Positions 35,625 through 46,633 of a stretch of DNA of 64,000 nt are shown here, in pieces. Position numbers and translations under genes: made by a program. The notes under the pieces were generated by a model. It saw only the letters and a program-made list of their open reading frames with translations, searched no databases and was not told the origin of the DNA. The DNA is from Sipunculus nudus (lineage: Eukaryota; Annelida; Sipuncula; Golfingiida; Sipunculidae). Each line of letters opens with the position of its first letter. Positions within the stretch are counted from its first letter, which is position 1. The stretch is taken from positions 86,963,056-87,027,055 of the forward strand of contig CM049310.1 in NCBI GenBank assembly GCA_026874595.1, read 5' to 3'.

Positions 35625-38600
35625 ACAGGATGCCGTTGTTTCTTTAAGTTCTAGTGAAAGTAGTTCAAATGTAAGTTTATGTAAGTTGAATCCAAATGCG
35701 ACCTCCTTTTCTGCAGGTGCTACTAGCAAAGAAGTGACCCCGTAATCGACTCCTACAGAGTTAGAGGAATTGCCAGTGGCACAGAGTGTTATACATGTTA
35801 GAAGGTTCACTGGGTCGAGCCTTGTTGTACCAATTAACGTCAATGGTACTGAATGTGATGCCGTTGTGGACAGCTCAGCTCAAGTGACGGTTGTCAATCC
35901 TAGTGTTCTGGGAACCACAGAATTCAGTCAGAAGAAGAATGTCATGCTCAAAGGAATAGGTGGGGACATGGATACCCTACCTGCTGCGAGGGTGGAGGGG
36001 GTGCCTATTCAAGTGGGCAAAGAGACATACCGGTGGACAGTGTATGTGGCTGACATTTCTGATTCGGTTTTATTGGGATTAGACTTCTTGAGTGGTAAAG
36101 AATGCACTGTCAATTTTGCGACGGGAGAATTTTGCATCAATAAGGAAGTGATCGCAGCTTCGTTTAAACATGGAACAGACGGATCTAGTTATCCAATCTA
36201 CCGAGTAGTTGTGTCTAGGCGTAGTAGGATACCACCTACTTGTGTGGCAGTGGTGCCCATAGAAGTTGATGCGGTGAGTGAAACAAAGACCAGTTATGTC
36301 ATTGAGCCAGCAGCCAGACTGGATGGACTGGTAGCAGCAGCCACGGTGACCTCATCCAAGGGTTATGTAAACGTGATTAACAGTCAGGATAGGACTGTGG
36401 TTGTGAAAAGGAACATGGTGATAGGGGTAGCATCTGAGATGGATGGCTTGGTAACCCTGTGTGTTCCGGAAATAGTTGCTGTAAAGAAGTCAGCAGTTTA
36501 CATGGATGAAGTCAATCAAGTGGATTACTTAGGTCCCCAGGAATCACAAACAGATGAGGCAATGCTGTCAGGTGAAGACAAGTCAGGTTTGGCTATTCCA
36601 CTGGCTGGAAGCAGTGAGCAGACGGTTGCCCACACAAGTAAAGAAAGAACCGTTCAAGATACACAGTCATCTTTGCCTCAGCATCTTCTTCCATTGTTTT
36701 GTAAAACGCAGGAGGTTGGACTTTCTGATTCACAGTTAGTTGAGCTGGGAGAATTATTGCTCAATTATCAAGATGTGTTTGCCGCACACGAGCTAGACAT
36801 AGGGTGCATGAAAGAAATAAAGCACCGGATCGTTACTGGTAATGCTCCTCCCGTGAGAGAGCGGATGCGCCGAACCCCACTGGGTTTTGAAGGGGAGGAA
36901 CGTAAACATCTTGAGAAGATGTTGGCTTCTGGAGTTATACGTCCTTCGGTATCGGAATGGGCGTCAGCCCCAGTACTCGTCCGTAAGAAGGATGGTTCAG
37001 TGAGATGGTGTATCGACTATCGTGCACTGAATGACAGAACCGTTAAAGACACCTATCCTCTGCCTTTAATAGAGGATTGTTTGGACACTTTGGAGGGAAC
37101 TACCTTCTTTAGTACCTTGGATCTGGCATCCGGGTACTATCAGATTGAGTTGGACAGCGAGTCGGTAAGGAAGACAGCCTTTATAACCAAATATGGGTTA
37201 TTTGAACATACACGTATGGGCATGGGTTTATGTAACGCCCCATCGACCTTTCAACGAGCCATTAATTTGGTGCTCTCGGGACTCACATGGGCGGAAGTGC
37301 TTGTCTACTTGGACGATGTCATTGTCCTGGGATTCGACTTCAAATCACACATTGTCAACTTGTCTAAAGTCTTTCAACGGATGAGGCAGTACAATTTGAA
37401 GCTGAAACCAGCGAAATGTTGTCTGTTACAACAAGAGGTTGAGTTTCTCGGTAGAAGGATAACGAGGGACGGTATCTCGATAACGCCATCCAAAAGAGAT
37501 GCGTTACAGACTTGGCCCATCCCAAGACACAGAAAGGAATTAGAATCATTTTTGGGATACGCCAATTATCATAGAGCACATGTCCAGGGATATGCAGGCA
37601 TATCAGCTCCACTATATGAGTTGGCGAAACAGAAATCTAGTTTCCAGTGGCTACCTGCACATCAAGATGCATTTGAGGCGCTGAAGGAAGCCTTAAGGTC
37701 CCCTCCGTGCTTAGTGTTTCCACGGAAGGATGGTCATTTTATCTTGGATACGGATGCGTCGGATTTGGTGCAGAGCTGTCTCAAATACAGGACGGTGAAG
37801 AGCATACTGTCGCATATGCCAGCAATGTTTTGCTCCATACACAGCGCCGTTATTGTCCTACTCGTAAAGAACTACTGGCTGTTGTCAAATTTTGTCGCCA
37901 TTTTCAACATTACTTGTTAGGGAAACATTTCACTTTGCGTACAAACCATCATACTCTGGCATGGCTTACGCGGTTTCGCCACATAGGGGGTCAGCTCTCT
38001 AGGTGGCTGGAGGAACTGGCTCAATATGATTTCCAACTAATGCATCGTCCAGGGGCCAAGCATAATAACGCGGACGGATTATCTAGAATCCCTGACAGGC
38101 TGCCAGACTGTAACTGTTACCATGCGGGTGCTGATTTGACCTCATTGCCGTGTGAAGGGTGCCCATACTGTACTAGGGCCCACGAACAATGGGAGCGATT
38201 TTCTGATGATGTTGATGACGTAGTGCCATTAGCTGTTCGTCATGTTGTAGTATCGGATCAGGGAGATGACAGTGACCACGAAGACCTGGAGGGACTGAGT
38301 GACTCTGATGAGTTGCAAAGTGTAGTTATTGATGATGAGCCTGATGATAGGTGCGTGAATGAGGGAACAGATGAGGACAAGGAGAACATGCCTGACCAGC
38401 ATGCCAAGTTGGCATCTGAATCAATGTCTCAATCAGAGGAAGATTGTGGGGATCAGTCAGTGCAAGCTTCGCAGGCCGAGTCTTCAGGTGAACTGGAAGA
38501 AACGGATGCAACAAGCAACTGGGCTGGAGGCTACTCTAGTACACAGTTGCGAGAGGCACAAGAAGGTGATGACACCATCAAACCTATTAGAGTTTGGCTT

Positions 38601-40124
38601 GAGACAGATATGGAACCATCGCAAGCAGAATTATTCTTGCATAGTCCTGCCACCAAGGCATTATGGTTGAACAGGTCCCATCTGAAATTTAAAAGTGGGG
38701 TTCTTTGTTACATTTGGCAAGATGCTGTGGGTGATAGATTACTGATTGTGGTCCCTGAATCCCTGAAAGCGGAAGCATTGGCACTGTGCCATAACAATAA
38801 AGCATCCGGACATTTTGGTCGTGATCGGACTTACGCGAAACTAAAACGGTCGTTCTATTGGTATAACATGAATCGTGATTGTAAACTCTTCGTGATGAAT
38901 TGCAATACATGTAATCGCGAAAAGAAAGTTTCTCGTAAACCAAAGGCACGCATGCGGAATTATCATGCTGGATTCCCCATGGAGCGCGTGCACCTCGATG
39001 TTCTCGGTCCATTCACTGAGAGTTTCAGTGGCAATAAATACGTGCTTATGATGGTGGACCAGTTCTCGAAATGGCTCGAGTGTTGCGCAATACCGGAGCA
39101 GGGAGCAGAGTTGATCGCTCGAAAATTCCTTGAAAGTTTCGTAGTTACCTTTGGCTGTCCACTGGAAGTTCACACCGACCAGGGTAAGAACTTCCAGTCA
39201 AATTTGTTTCAGGCATTTTGCTCAGTAATGGGAATTGCGAAGACGCGTACTACGCCCTACCACCCTGCCGCGAATGGACAGGTGGAATGGTTAAATCGCA
39301 CCGTGCTTCAGCTAATTCGTTGCTCTATTGAAGGGGATACACGTAGGTGGGATGAAGATCTCCCACTGATCAAAATGGCAATGCATGCAACAGTTAATCG
39401 TAGCACTGGATCTACCCCTAATGAAGTTATGTTGGGGAGAGATGTGATTCTGCCATCTGATTTAGTGATGGGCAGTTTACCATCGGCTCTTAAGTCTCGT
39501 GCGCCTGAGAGCTGGGTATCAGATCTAGTGAATCGGACTGACAAAATACACAAACTAGTTCATGACAAGTTGCGTTTAAATTTGCAGACCCAAGAACAGG
39601 ATTACAATTTGCGAGCTGATGAAGCTGTGTATAGTCCTGGGGATTTAGTATATATACGGGAAAGATCGACTAAGAAGGGGTTAAGCCCTAAATTACAACC
39701 GGTTTGGCGTGGACCGTATTTAGTTGTTGCAGCCAAACCTCCTGTATATCTTGTCCGAACGCGTTAAGAAGATAAGTTTTGGCACTATAACAACTTGAAA
39801 TTGTGCACAGATGGTAAAATTCCTCTGTGGTTGACGCGCGCGCGCAGTCGGTTTCTAGCTGGTCATTCTCAGTCGTCCCAGGGGGGTTCAAGTGACTTAA
39901 CTGGCTCTGTTGATAAACTGATTAGTCCTTTAGTTGACGAGGTGACAGACGCAGAAGTGGTTAATACAGCTAATAGTGCTACCAAACCGACTGACCATGG
40001 CAGCCAAGGACAGGGCGATGTTTCTACAGTTAATGATTTTAATCGTCCAAGACGGCATAGGCAGTTGCCAGGGCGCTTTAAGGGTTATGTGATGGATAAG
40101 CAAGTGAATAACAGCACAGTCTAG
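35576..40124 (+). pseudogene. pol: pol of the gypsy element (protease, RT, RNase H, integrase), with two stops and one frameshift
   Basis: The pol frame is entered by -1 frameshifting and runs to 40122-40124, where the terminal RRHRQLPGRFKGYVM tail resembles usual gypsy pol ends. Lesions: TAA 35743-35745; loss of one T in the run at 37764-37766, inside RNase H; TAA 39765-39767 near the integrase end. Protease has DSSA (near 35869) instead of the usual DTGA/DSGA. RT has STLDLASGYYQ and the catalytic YLDD (37306-37317). RNase H has DTDASD, but the later conserved D is N (TNHH). Integrase has an HHCC finger (ending CNTCNREKK), D-D-E residues near 38995, 39175 and 39285, and a GPY-type end (WRGPYLVV). 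An acidic spacer of about 150 residues separates RNase H and integrase. Confidence 0.9.
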
Positions 40125-40160
40125 CTACTTTGTTCATGAATGTTTTCTTCACCACTTGCT

Positions 40161-40177
40161 TAGTCTCATTACAGATT
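40161..40177 (+). promoter_or_regulatory. Candidate splice acceptor for the third ORF
   Basis: A pyrimidine-rich run (ttcttcaccacttgcttag) leads to ctcattacag, with AG at 40173-40174, three bases before the ATG at 40178. This is where a subgenomic env-like mRNA would be spliced. No donor has been proven. Confidence 0.45.
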
Positions 40178-42172
40178 ATGGACGACGTATTAGATTTGTA
40201 CTGTGATGAGATGGAGGAGAGGGCGGTGTTTGCCGAGCTGGCTGCGCCCCCTGTAGGTGATCCAGATGGTGGTGGTGGAGCGGTGTCAACTGCGAGGGTT
40301 GCGTCTCGTGGTGATGATCCGGATGGTGGCGACCCGGATGATGGTGGAGCGGTGTCAACTGCGATGGTTGCGTCTCGTGGTGATGATCCGGATGGTGGCG
40401 ACCCGGATGATGGTGGAGTGGTGTCAGTGGAGATGGTTGTGCCTCGTGGTGATGATCCGGATGGTGGCGACCCGGATGATGGTGGAGTGGTGTCAGTGGA
40501 GATGGTTGTGCCTCGTGGTGTTGATCCGGATGGTGGTGACCCGAATAAAAGTGAGGGACAAGGCGACACCCGTGTCATTGTGTTTGGGAAGCCAGCCGAG
40601 ACGGCTGCATCCCGTACATCGAGGAAGAGGCCAGTGGTGGAAAGGGACGTTGAGGCCTTCAAGAGGAGAAGTTCCTCAGTGAGGGGAAGGCTAGCGAGAC
40701 AGTCTTCTGCGTTGTCACGGGGTCAGCCGGCCGTGACGGCTGCTGCCCCACCGGCAACGATGGAGTCTGCTGGGCTGGAAGAGTCATTGGTTGCCAGCCC
40801 ACCTGGATCAAGACGGAAGGCCCCAGTGTGTCCTGTGTGCCAGGGACCATCGTCGCACCTTAAGCGTCATGTCATGCTGGAGCATGTTCCTTGGTGGGTT
40901 CAGCCAGCATCCGCCTGCTTCACCTGCAAGAAGCCCACAGGAGACCCACGTGAGCGTAGAAGATGGCCCTAGCATGATGGGGATCATCTGAGCGAAGCAC
41001 ATCAACAGACATATACCTGGTGGGTGTATGTGCTTCTGTGTCACCTGGCAGAAACCCTGGCTGCAGGATCTGTCACAGGTTTGTGGCAGATGGTTCTACG
41101 CAATCAGTGGTGGCAGACAGACAACCGCGGCCACCAGGACCAGGGATTCACCCTGCGTCAGGACCCAGGGTACATTGAGCTGTTATACAAGATCTGTGCC
41201 ATCTACCGCTGGACCAGCCCGCCCTCGTTGAGTGCATATCCGCCGAACTCAGAAGTGGCTTTGATACATCCCTCCATTTTGTGGAGGATGTTGAGCCATT
41301 TATCCCCGGCAGACAGGGACACGCTGGTCAGGTGGATGGATGGAGGTATCCCAGTGGTGCCCGTTGCGACTGACTCTCACATGCATGCTGAGAGGTTGCT
41401 GCAGAGGAATCAGTGTGCCTCATGGGAGGACTACAACCGGAGACGACAGCCGGCCGAGTTGCATTGTGCAGCAGCCATCAACAACTGTGTGTTCGCGGAG
41501 TCACTGGGCAGTCCAGAAGTGGACATCCCGGGGCTTCGTGTTTTCCACACGATTGGCCTGCACCCGTGGGAAGCCAGTCAGCAGGTGGACCCCGCAGCAC
41601 GGGCTGAGGAGGTGGCACTGATGGCCACACGCGACCCCAGTGTTGTAGGTATTGGGGAGGTTGGTTATGACACCTCCTTTGACCTCCTTGTGGGGCCAGA
41701 GGGGATGATGAATCAGGAAGTGTTCCTGAGAACATTGTTTAATGGCTTAAAACAACATGGCCTAACTGATAAAGTGGAGGTGCTCCACTGCCGGGATAAT
41801 GGTGATGGAGTTGCGGCAGAGACCACGATGGGTATGATCAAGGAATGTGGAGGCCAGGCTTGGCGGTTCCACAGACATTGCTTCATCGGAACCACAGAAA
41901 AAGGCTTAGCATGGTTGTGGGACTTCCCTTCCTGCTACTTCGGGGTGACCAGGAAATCCCTTAAACATGAAATAACGCGGCAAGTCTTAAGATGGCTTCC
42001 GGTTGGAAAGCTGCTTCTGGAATCAGATGCACCCTTCATAAGCGCTTCACCATGGGAGCTGCTTGATGTAGCAGAGGATCTGGCGGCACTCAAGAGGTTG
42101 TCAGTGCAGGAACTGTTACGGGTGTGCAATGAGAATTGCAACACCCTGTACCGTCAAGGTCTGAACTTTTAG
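40178..42172 (+). pseudogene. Third ORF of the gypsy element: zinc-finger protein with TatD-type nuclease domain, one in-frame stop
   Basis: One frame of 665 codons is interrupted by a single TAG (40970-40972). Order: acidic start; three 23-residue DPDGGDPDDGG repeats plus partial ones (40258-40553); a basic patch (SRKRP, FKRRSSS); a C2H2-like finger (CPVC, then HLKRHVMLEH) and a CFTC pair; a linker with WW motifs; then a TatD-family metal-dependent hydrolase from about 41372. Counting residues from 41024, the TatD motifs are DSHMHAERLL (117-126), IGLHPW (177-182), GEVGYD (211-216), LHCRDN (254-259), HRHCFIGT (283-290) and LLLESDAPFI (330-339). All positions expected to bind the two metals (H119, H121, E212, H255, H285, D335) are present. 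TatD enzymes are known DNases with 3'-5' exonuclease or AP-type activity. A role in the element's cycle is inference. It lies 53 bp after pol, the env position. Confidence 0.88.
40258..40553 (+). repeat. In-frame 69-bp tandem repeats in the third ORF
   Basis: A 69-bp unit (encoding DDPDGGDPDDGG then AVSTAMVASRG or VVSVEMVVPRG) is present in three full and two partial copies, all in frame. The product is acidic and probably disordered. Confidence 0.9.
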
Positions 42173-43153
42173 TCTGTATCGATATCGTCGATATTACGGA
42201 GTAGACAACCCAGTGAATTGTGTGGGTTATATCGATATCGTGGATATTATCACTTCATGGAGTGGACAACCCAATGGACCATGTGGATTATATGGATATC
42301 TTGGGTACTATAGCTATATAGACTATGCAAACCAAGGGTGATTGTGATTAGTGACAATGATATATAAGATGGACTTGGTTGCATGTACACGGACTCTGAG
42401 AAGAGTATTGGTCATTATGTATGGGCTCTTCATAAGAATTATGTATTTGTGTGGTTTATTTGCCAATGGCAAATCTAATTTCAGAGAAATTGTCAGTGTT
42501 CGATGAGCTATGTAAGACGTGTATTATATGTGTATTATATAGTTGTGATACTGTGTAAGTGCCAATTAGTGACCATATATTTTTTATATCTTGTTGATTT
42601 CAATTATGCTGCCAGGTGATGTAATGGCTCACCTGGAAGGTAATTAGTGTTTGCATGTCAATGGTTATGTTACCCAGTAGAGTTGTAGCATTCGAGCTGT
42701 TCTTGTATAGTCGCTGGTGTCTCCGGGAGGCACGATACAGTGCATGATGGATAGCCCTGGGTGCAGTGGTACATTGCATGAGGAATATTGTTATATCCGT
42801 TTAACTAGGGTGTTACAGTCTGGGACTAACGTTGTACTGAATTAATACCGGGTATTCATGGTTTGGCGCTATATATATGGACATGCTCCCTGTATAAGTG
42901 GACATGGTTTGTATAAGGTATTTTTGTGTGGTTGTTTATTATAGTTTAGTTATATATGTATACAACTAGTCTGACAGAGTTGGAAAAAAGTTGCGTGCAC
43001 TTGCCCGGGGCAAGTAGCAGATTCTTACTGCAAGGAATAGGAAGAATCGTCTAAGTATTTAGATGTTAACCTGGTTATTCGAAATCTTTTGTCTCGGTGA
43101 GATGTTAATAATCTCCCTGTTTGAAAAAGTTTGTATTTTAATGCTCCTTGTAG
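42173..43153 (+). other. 3' non-coding region of the gypsy element with degenerate repeats
   Basis: No coding potential is seen. Near 42178-42310 a block of roughly 65-70 bp is repeated (tatcgatatcgt, ggatatta and gtggacaaccca motifs). The rest is AT-rich. Confidence 0.7.
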
Positions 43154-43176
43154 AGAACGGGGGGGGGGGGGGGGAG
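43154..43176 (+). promoter_or_regulatory. Polypurine tract (G-run) next to the 3' LTR
   Basis: The sequence gagaac is followed by a run of 16 G and then AG, directly abutting the 3' LTR, where plus-strand priming occurs in LTR elements. An almost pure G run is unusual for a polypurine tract. Confidence 0.8.
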
Positions 43177-43411
43177 TGTGGGAGATTAGGCTGGCGCCGA
43201 AAGGGTTAACATTAGGCCGAGTTGCCCGCTTGGGGGGCGAATTGTGCCGCGCTATGCACTCTGGGTAGAAGAAGGAGAGATTCAGCGGTAAGTCGTTAGA
43301 TAGTACGTCTGAGCCCTTATATGTATTGGTATTGCTAATAAGAACCCTATTTAAGCTAGTCGTGGTGTTATTATTATTGTGTGTATGAGTGACCAGAGTA
43401 ATACCTCTACA
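43177..43411 (+). repeat. 3' LTR of the gypsy element
   Basis: The 235-bp LTR has the same ends as the 5' LTR, differing only at ggcgaattg (5' LTR ggcgacttg) and gtcgtggtg (5' LTR gtcgttgtg). It is followed by the TAAT target duplication. Confidence 0.97.
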
Positions 43412-43415
43412 TAAT

Positions 43416-43948
43416 AGGAAAATTCAGCTGAGCACCAGGACTCGTCTGTTAATTGTTATTTTTAGGCAAGTATGCATTCGGCCTCTTGTATTCATGTATC
43501 AGTATATGTCACAGTGTACATACTCTGTACGGAGCTACAACAGCTTACTAACATAGCCACTAATATTCCAAACTTAAATAGTGACACAACCAGGTTTTTA
43601 TGCTTTTACTTATTTACTTTTAAGATTTTATGAAACAATAAAGGTAATAAGAAATGTCATAATCACAATAACATGGATGTCATATTATAAACATGAGTGA
43701 AGCACTTTAATAAAGTTGCTTGTTATATTAAATATATTTTACCTCTAGATGACCACTTCAATAGGAATTAAGTAGCAGTGAATCACACCCTTAAGCATGG
43801 AATGGTTTCTTATGTATTTACTATCATTTTTGTAAATGCTCGGTGAAAATCATGATTTGTTCAATTATTAACTTTTTAATAATATATTTTACTGATAATT
43901 ATATACCCCTTTTAATCCCTAGCTGTAACTTTTATGCATGCATATAGT
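43416..43948. other. Interior of outer transposon between the gypsy and MULE insertions
   Basis: AT-rich DNA with no ORF or motif that I recognise. It continues the sequence left of 32109. Confidence 0.5.
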
Positions 43949-43957
43949 GCTTCAAGT
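43949..43957. repeat. 9-bp target-site duplication GCTTCAAGT, left copy
   Basis: It is identical to 47798-47806. Nine bases is the usual size for Mutator-like insertions. Confidence 0.85.
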
Positions 43958-44200
43958 GAATACAGGAACTCTCGGCCCCAGAGACACTCGTCCCAGAGAC
44001 ATTCGGCCCCAGCGACTCTCGGCCCCAGAGACACTCGGCCCCTGAGACGCTCGGCCCCAGATACACTCGGCCCCTAGTCAGCAGGACCCAGCGACACTCG
44101 GCCCCGTCCGGTCGCCGCCCCCAGAGACACTCAGCCCAGGGCATCGGGTCTAATACTGGCCTCGCGAAACCCCTCAGAAAACAACCTTAATTCCCGTAGT
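43958..44200 (+). repeat. Left terminal inverted repeat of the MULE
   Basis: A mosaic of 14-18-bp modules built on ctcggccccagagaca, mirrored at 47555-47797. Confidence 0.85.
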
Positions 44201-44675
44201 TATCTCTTCTGGATTGTTATCCCCTCACTTGATGAGCCACTCGAATTGGAGAAGTTCCTTAGTCGTGGTGTTTCCTGAAGGCCGCATTAACATACCCCAA
44301 AAAAATATTGGGGCCAGGCCTCGGCACGGACCGTCCTTTCTTGTGAAACATATCTTCGTGTAGTCCTGATATCATAAAATTATCTTGGTATATGACTTAT
44401 AAAAAATTTATAGATGGTTAAATAAAAGGTGCTGAACCATTATCATGTGATGGTCACGCCAAATAAATGGATGCAATAAACGTTGTAGGAGCCAAATATA
44501 ATCGGTGTTCATATTTTTTTTATAATACGCTGTAGTATTTATATAAATGAATCAAGAAATAACTGATATAAAATGAGAAATTGTCACCGTTAAATTTACC
44601 TCGGTATTGATTCGTTGTGGTGGACAGAATGGCTGAATGAACGAAAGAAAAGAAGAGGAAGAAATCAGAACAAAA

Positions 44676-44678
<3 letters not shown>

Positions 44679-44734
<56 letters not shown>
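44679..44734. repeat. (TA)n microsatellite
   Basis: An uninterrupted TA run inside the MULE. Confidence 0.97.
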
Positions 44735-44737
<3 letters not shown>

Positions 44738-44973
44738 CGGTATTGATCCGTTTATCTGGGTATTGATCAAAGTTAACTTGCCGTCTTTGTGATCTGGTTG
44801 GCTGTGATTACTGCCGTCATCACAATAACCTTTGATTGCATAGTAAGTTCGGTAAACCCCTGATTGAGCATATCCATAATCAACTAACCATGAAATCATT
44901 AACAAGCCAGGGGGACAGAATGGCTGAATGAACGAAAGAAAAGAGGAGGGAGAAATCGGAATATATGTATATA

Positions 44974-45185
44974 CAGTGGCGGATCCAGAGGGGGGGGGGG
45001 GTTTAGCGGGTTTAAACCCCCCCCCCCCCGTCGCGAGAGAAAATTACCTTTTTTTTTGCCGTGTTTTCCCCAGTTTTTTAAGGCTAAACCCCTCCGTCAG
45101 ATTTTGTGGACCTATTAAAGGGTATAATTAGTCCCTTGGTGTAACCATAAACCCCTCCCTTGCCAAAATCCTAGATCCGCCCCTG
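44974..45185. mobile_element. Small MITE inside the MULE
   Basis: The ends are inverted: CAGTGGCGGATCCAG (44974) and ctagatccgcccctg (45171-45185). Each end is followed internally by G- or C-runs and aaacccc blocks. The CAGTGGCGG start resembles hAT-type ends. No target duplication was found. Confidence 0.65.
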
Positions 45186-45738
45186 AATGAACCAAAATAT
45201 CTCATAGATTTTTCATATAATGGATGTAAATGATAAAATTGAAAATTGTCTTGCCTAACCTTTGTTTATTTTAATTTTCCTTGTCCTACAAATCTTTACA
45301 CTCTCAACAGCGAATAATATCATTGGGTCTATTATAACCATACATTTTTCATTTTCTGTATAGGTGTTACTTGCGGTGTCCTCCTTTCTCCCTGAAGACA
45401 TAGCACTGAAGAGTTTTGTGATGGACTTTGAGAAAGGTACCATTAGAAAATATATAGATAATATATAATACATTTTAGATTTCATATTATAACCATTAGT
45501 AGTCTTATTTTTATGCATACAACCATGAAATATATATTGCTTCTGCATTGTAGTCGATATGTAGATTTATATTCATGCATTTAAGACTTTACATTCAAAC
45601 CATTCCAAATTTTCCGTTACTTTATTAGTATCTATTTCATTAATTAATTAATCATACATCATGAACAAGTAGCATGTAGTATAATCCCCTTTTTACATTA
45701 GCGATATTGCAACATGTAGTTCAATGCTTGTCCAATGT

Positions 45739-45739
<1 letters not shown>

Positions 45740-45784
<45 letters not shown>

Positions 45785-45817
45785 TAATAATAATAATAAT
45801 AATAATAATATAATAAT
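45740..45817. repeat. (TAA)n microsatellite
   Basis: A run of ataata units, with small interruptions, that abuts the first transposase exon remnant. Confidence 0.95.
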
Positions 45818-45821
45818 ACTG

Positions 45822-46008
45822 GCACTACCTTTCCTGCCCCATGAACTGATCCCGGAGACCCTCGGTGCTATGAAGGAAAAGACGAATAACCCGTTGCTGA
45901 TACAGCTGTTTGACTACGTGGAGAGGCGATGGGTCCAGTTCACTGTACACCCGCCACAAGCCTGGTCTGTGTTCATGCGGGCCGCACGCACAAATAATGA
46001 CCTAGAAG
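45822..46008 (+). pseudogene. MULE transposase remnant, penultimate exon
   Basis: The open frame encodes LPFLPHELIPETLGAM, a segment with FDYVERRWVQF, and AWSVFMRAARTNNDLEG, ending at a donor (gaag/gttggt). The R-x-TNN-x-x-EG motif joined to WHNR in the next exon is the C-terminal signature of MULE-type transposases. Its upstream end runs into a TAA microsatellite, so the N-terminal part is lost. Confidence 0.75.
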
Positions 46009-46442
46009 GTTGGTGAATGATTTTCTTATTGTATTCATGATACGTGTTATATTATTTCCAATAATATATAATTCCGTCGACGAACGAGTACGGAGAAGAG
46101 TAATGATGGTCTTATAATCTTTAATATAGTATAAAATAATAGTATACTCATAGTCTACTCATAGAACCGTTCTCTCGTGTGGCCATCCATGGGGATACCT
46201 GACATGGACTATCATGAAAAACAACGACATGGCTATATAATATCACTTTGACACCTGGAATTTAGCATGTAGATTGTTATAACAATTCAGCCTTAATAAA
46301 ATGATCTGTAACCTACAAAAACAGGCCATGCAGGCTACGATATTCAACATTGTTCATAGTATACATGGTTTGTTCCGAGAGATAATACATCTGCATTTGG
46401 TAAAAACACTTTTTATCTTATTTTTATCTTTATTATTATCAG

Positions 46443-46633
46443 GGTGGCACAACCGCATGAACAGCCGGATGGGCTCCACGCACGGGGATCTAAACCTCTA
46501 CGTGCTTGTTCCTCTTCTCCATTCCAAGGCCAAAGGGGTGACCGTTCAACATAAGCTCATGTCCGACGGGAAACTGAAGAGACAGCAGCGCCAGAGTACC
46601 CGGGCCCTACAAGGAAAGCTCTTCAGTCTGTGA
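46443..46633 (+). pseudogene. MULE transposase remnant, last exon
   Basis: The acceptor ttattatcag is followed by GWHNRMNSRMG, HGDLNLYVLVPLLHSKAK and a basic stretch (KLKRQQRQSTRA), with a TGA stop at 46631-46633. Phase fits the exon ending at 46008. About 63 residues are encoded. Confidence 0.75.

Larger units (their letters stand above)
32113..43411 (+). mobile_element. Ty3/gypsy LTR retrotransposon carrying a third ORF with a TatD nuclease domain
   Basis: The 11.3-kb element has two 235-bp LTRs (TG...CA), a TAAT target duplication, a primer-binding site, gag, a -1 frameshift site, pol in the order protease, reverse transcriptase, RNase H, integrase, then an extra ORF in the env position, a repeat-bearing 3' non-coding region and a long G-tract polypurine site. 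Integrase after RNase H places it in Ty3/gypsy (Metaviridae). The LTRs differ at two positions (c/a and t/g), so insertion was recent. Four isolated in-frame stops and one single-base frameshift mean this copy is probably inactive. It sits inside the CCCAGTGGGCA element. Confidence 0.95.

Noticed and set aside
40258-40553. CRISPR-like regular repeats
   Set aside because: The 69-bp units are in-frame coding repeats without spacers, in an animal retrotransposon.
40078-40662. 194-residue minus-strand ORF rich in PPSSGSPPSG
   Set aside because: It is the antisense of the 69-bp repeat in the TatD-carrying ORF; repeats in one strand keep the other open.
44552-44905. 117-residue ORF with an (IY)n stretch
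   Set aside because: It runs through a TA microsatellite and has no other coding signal.
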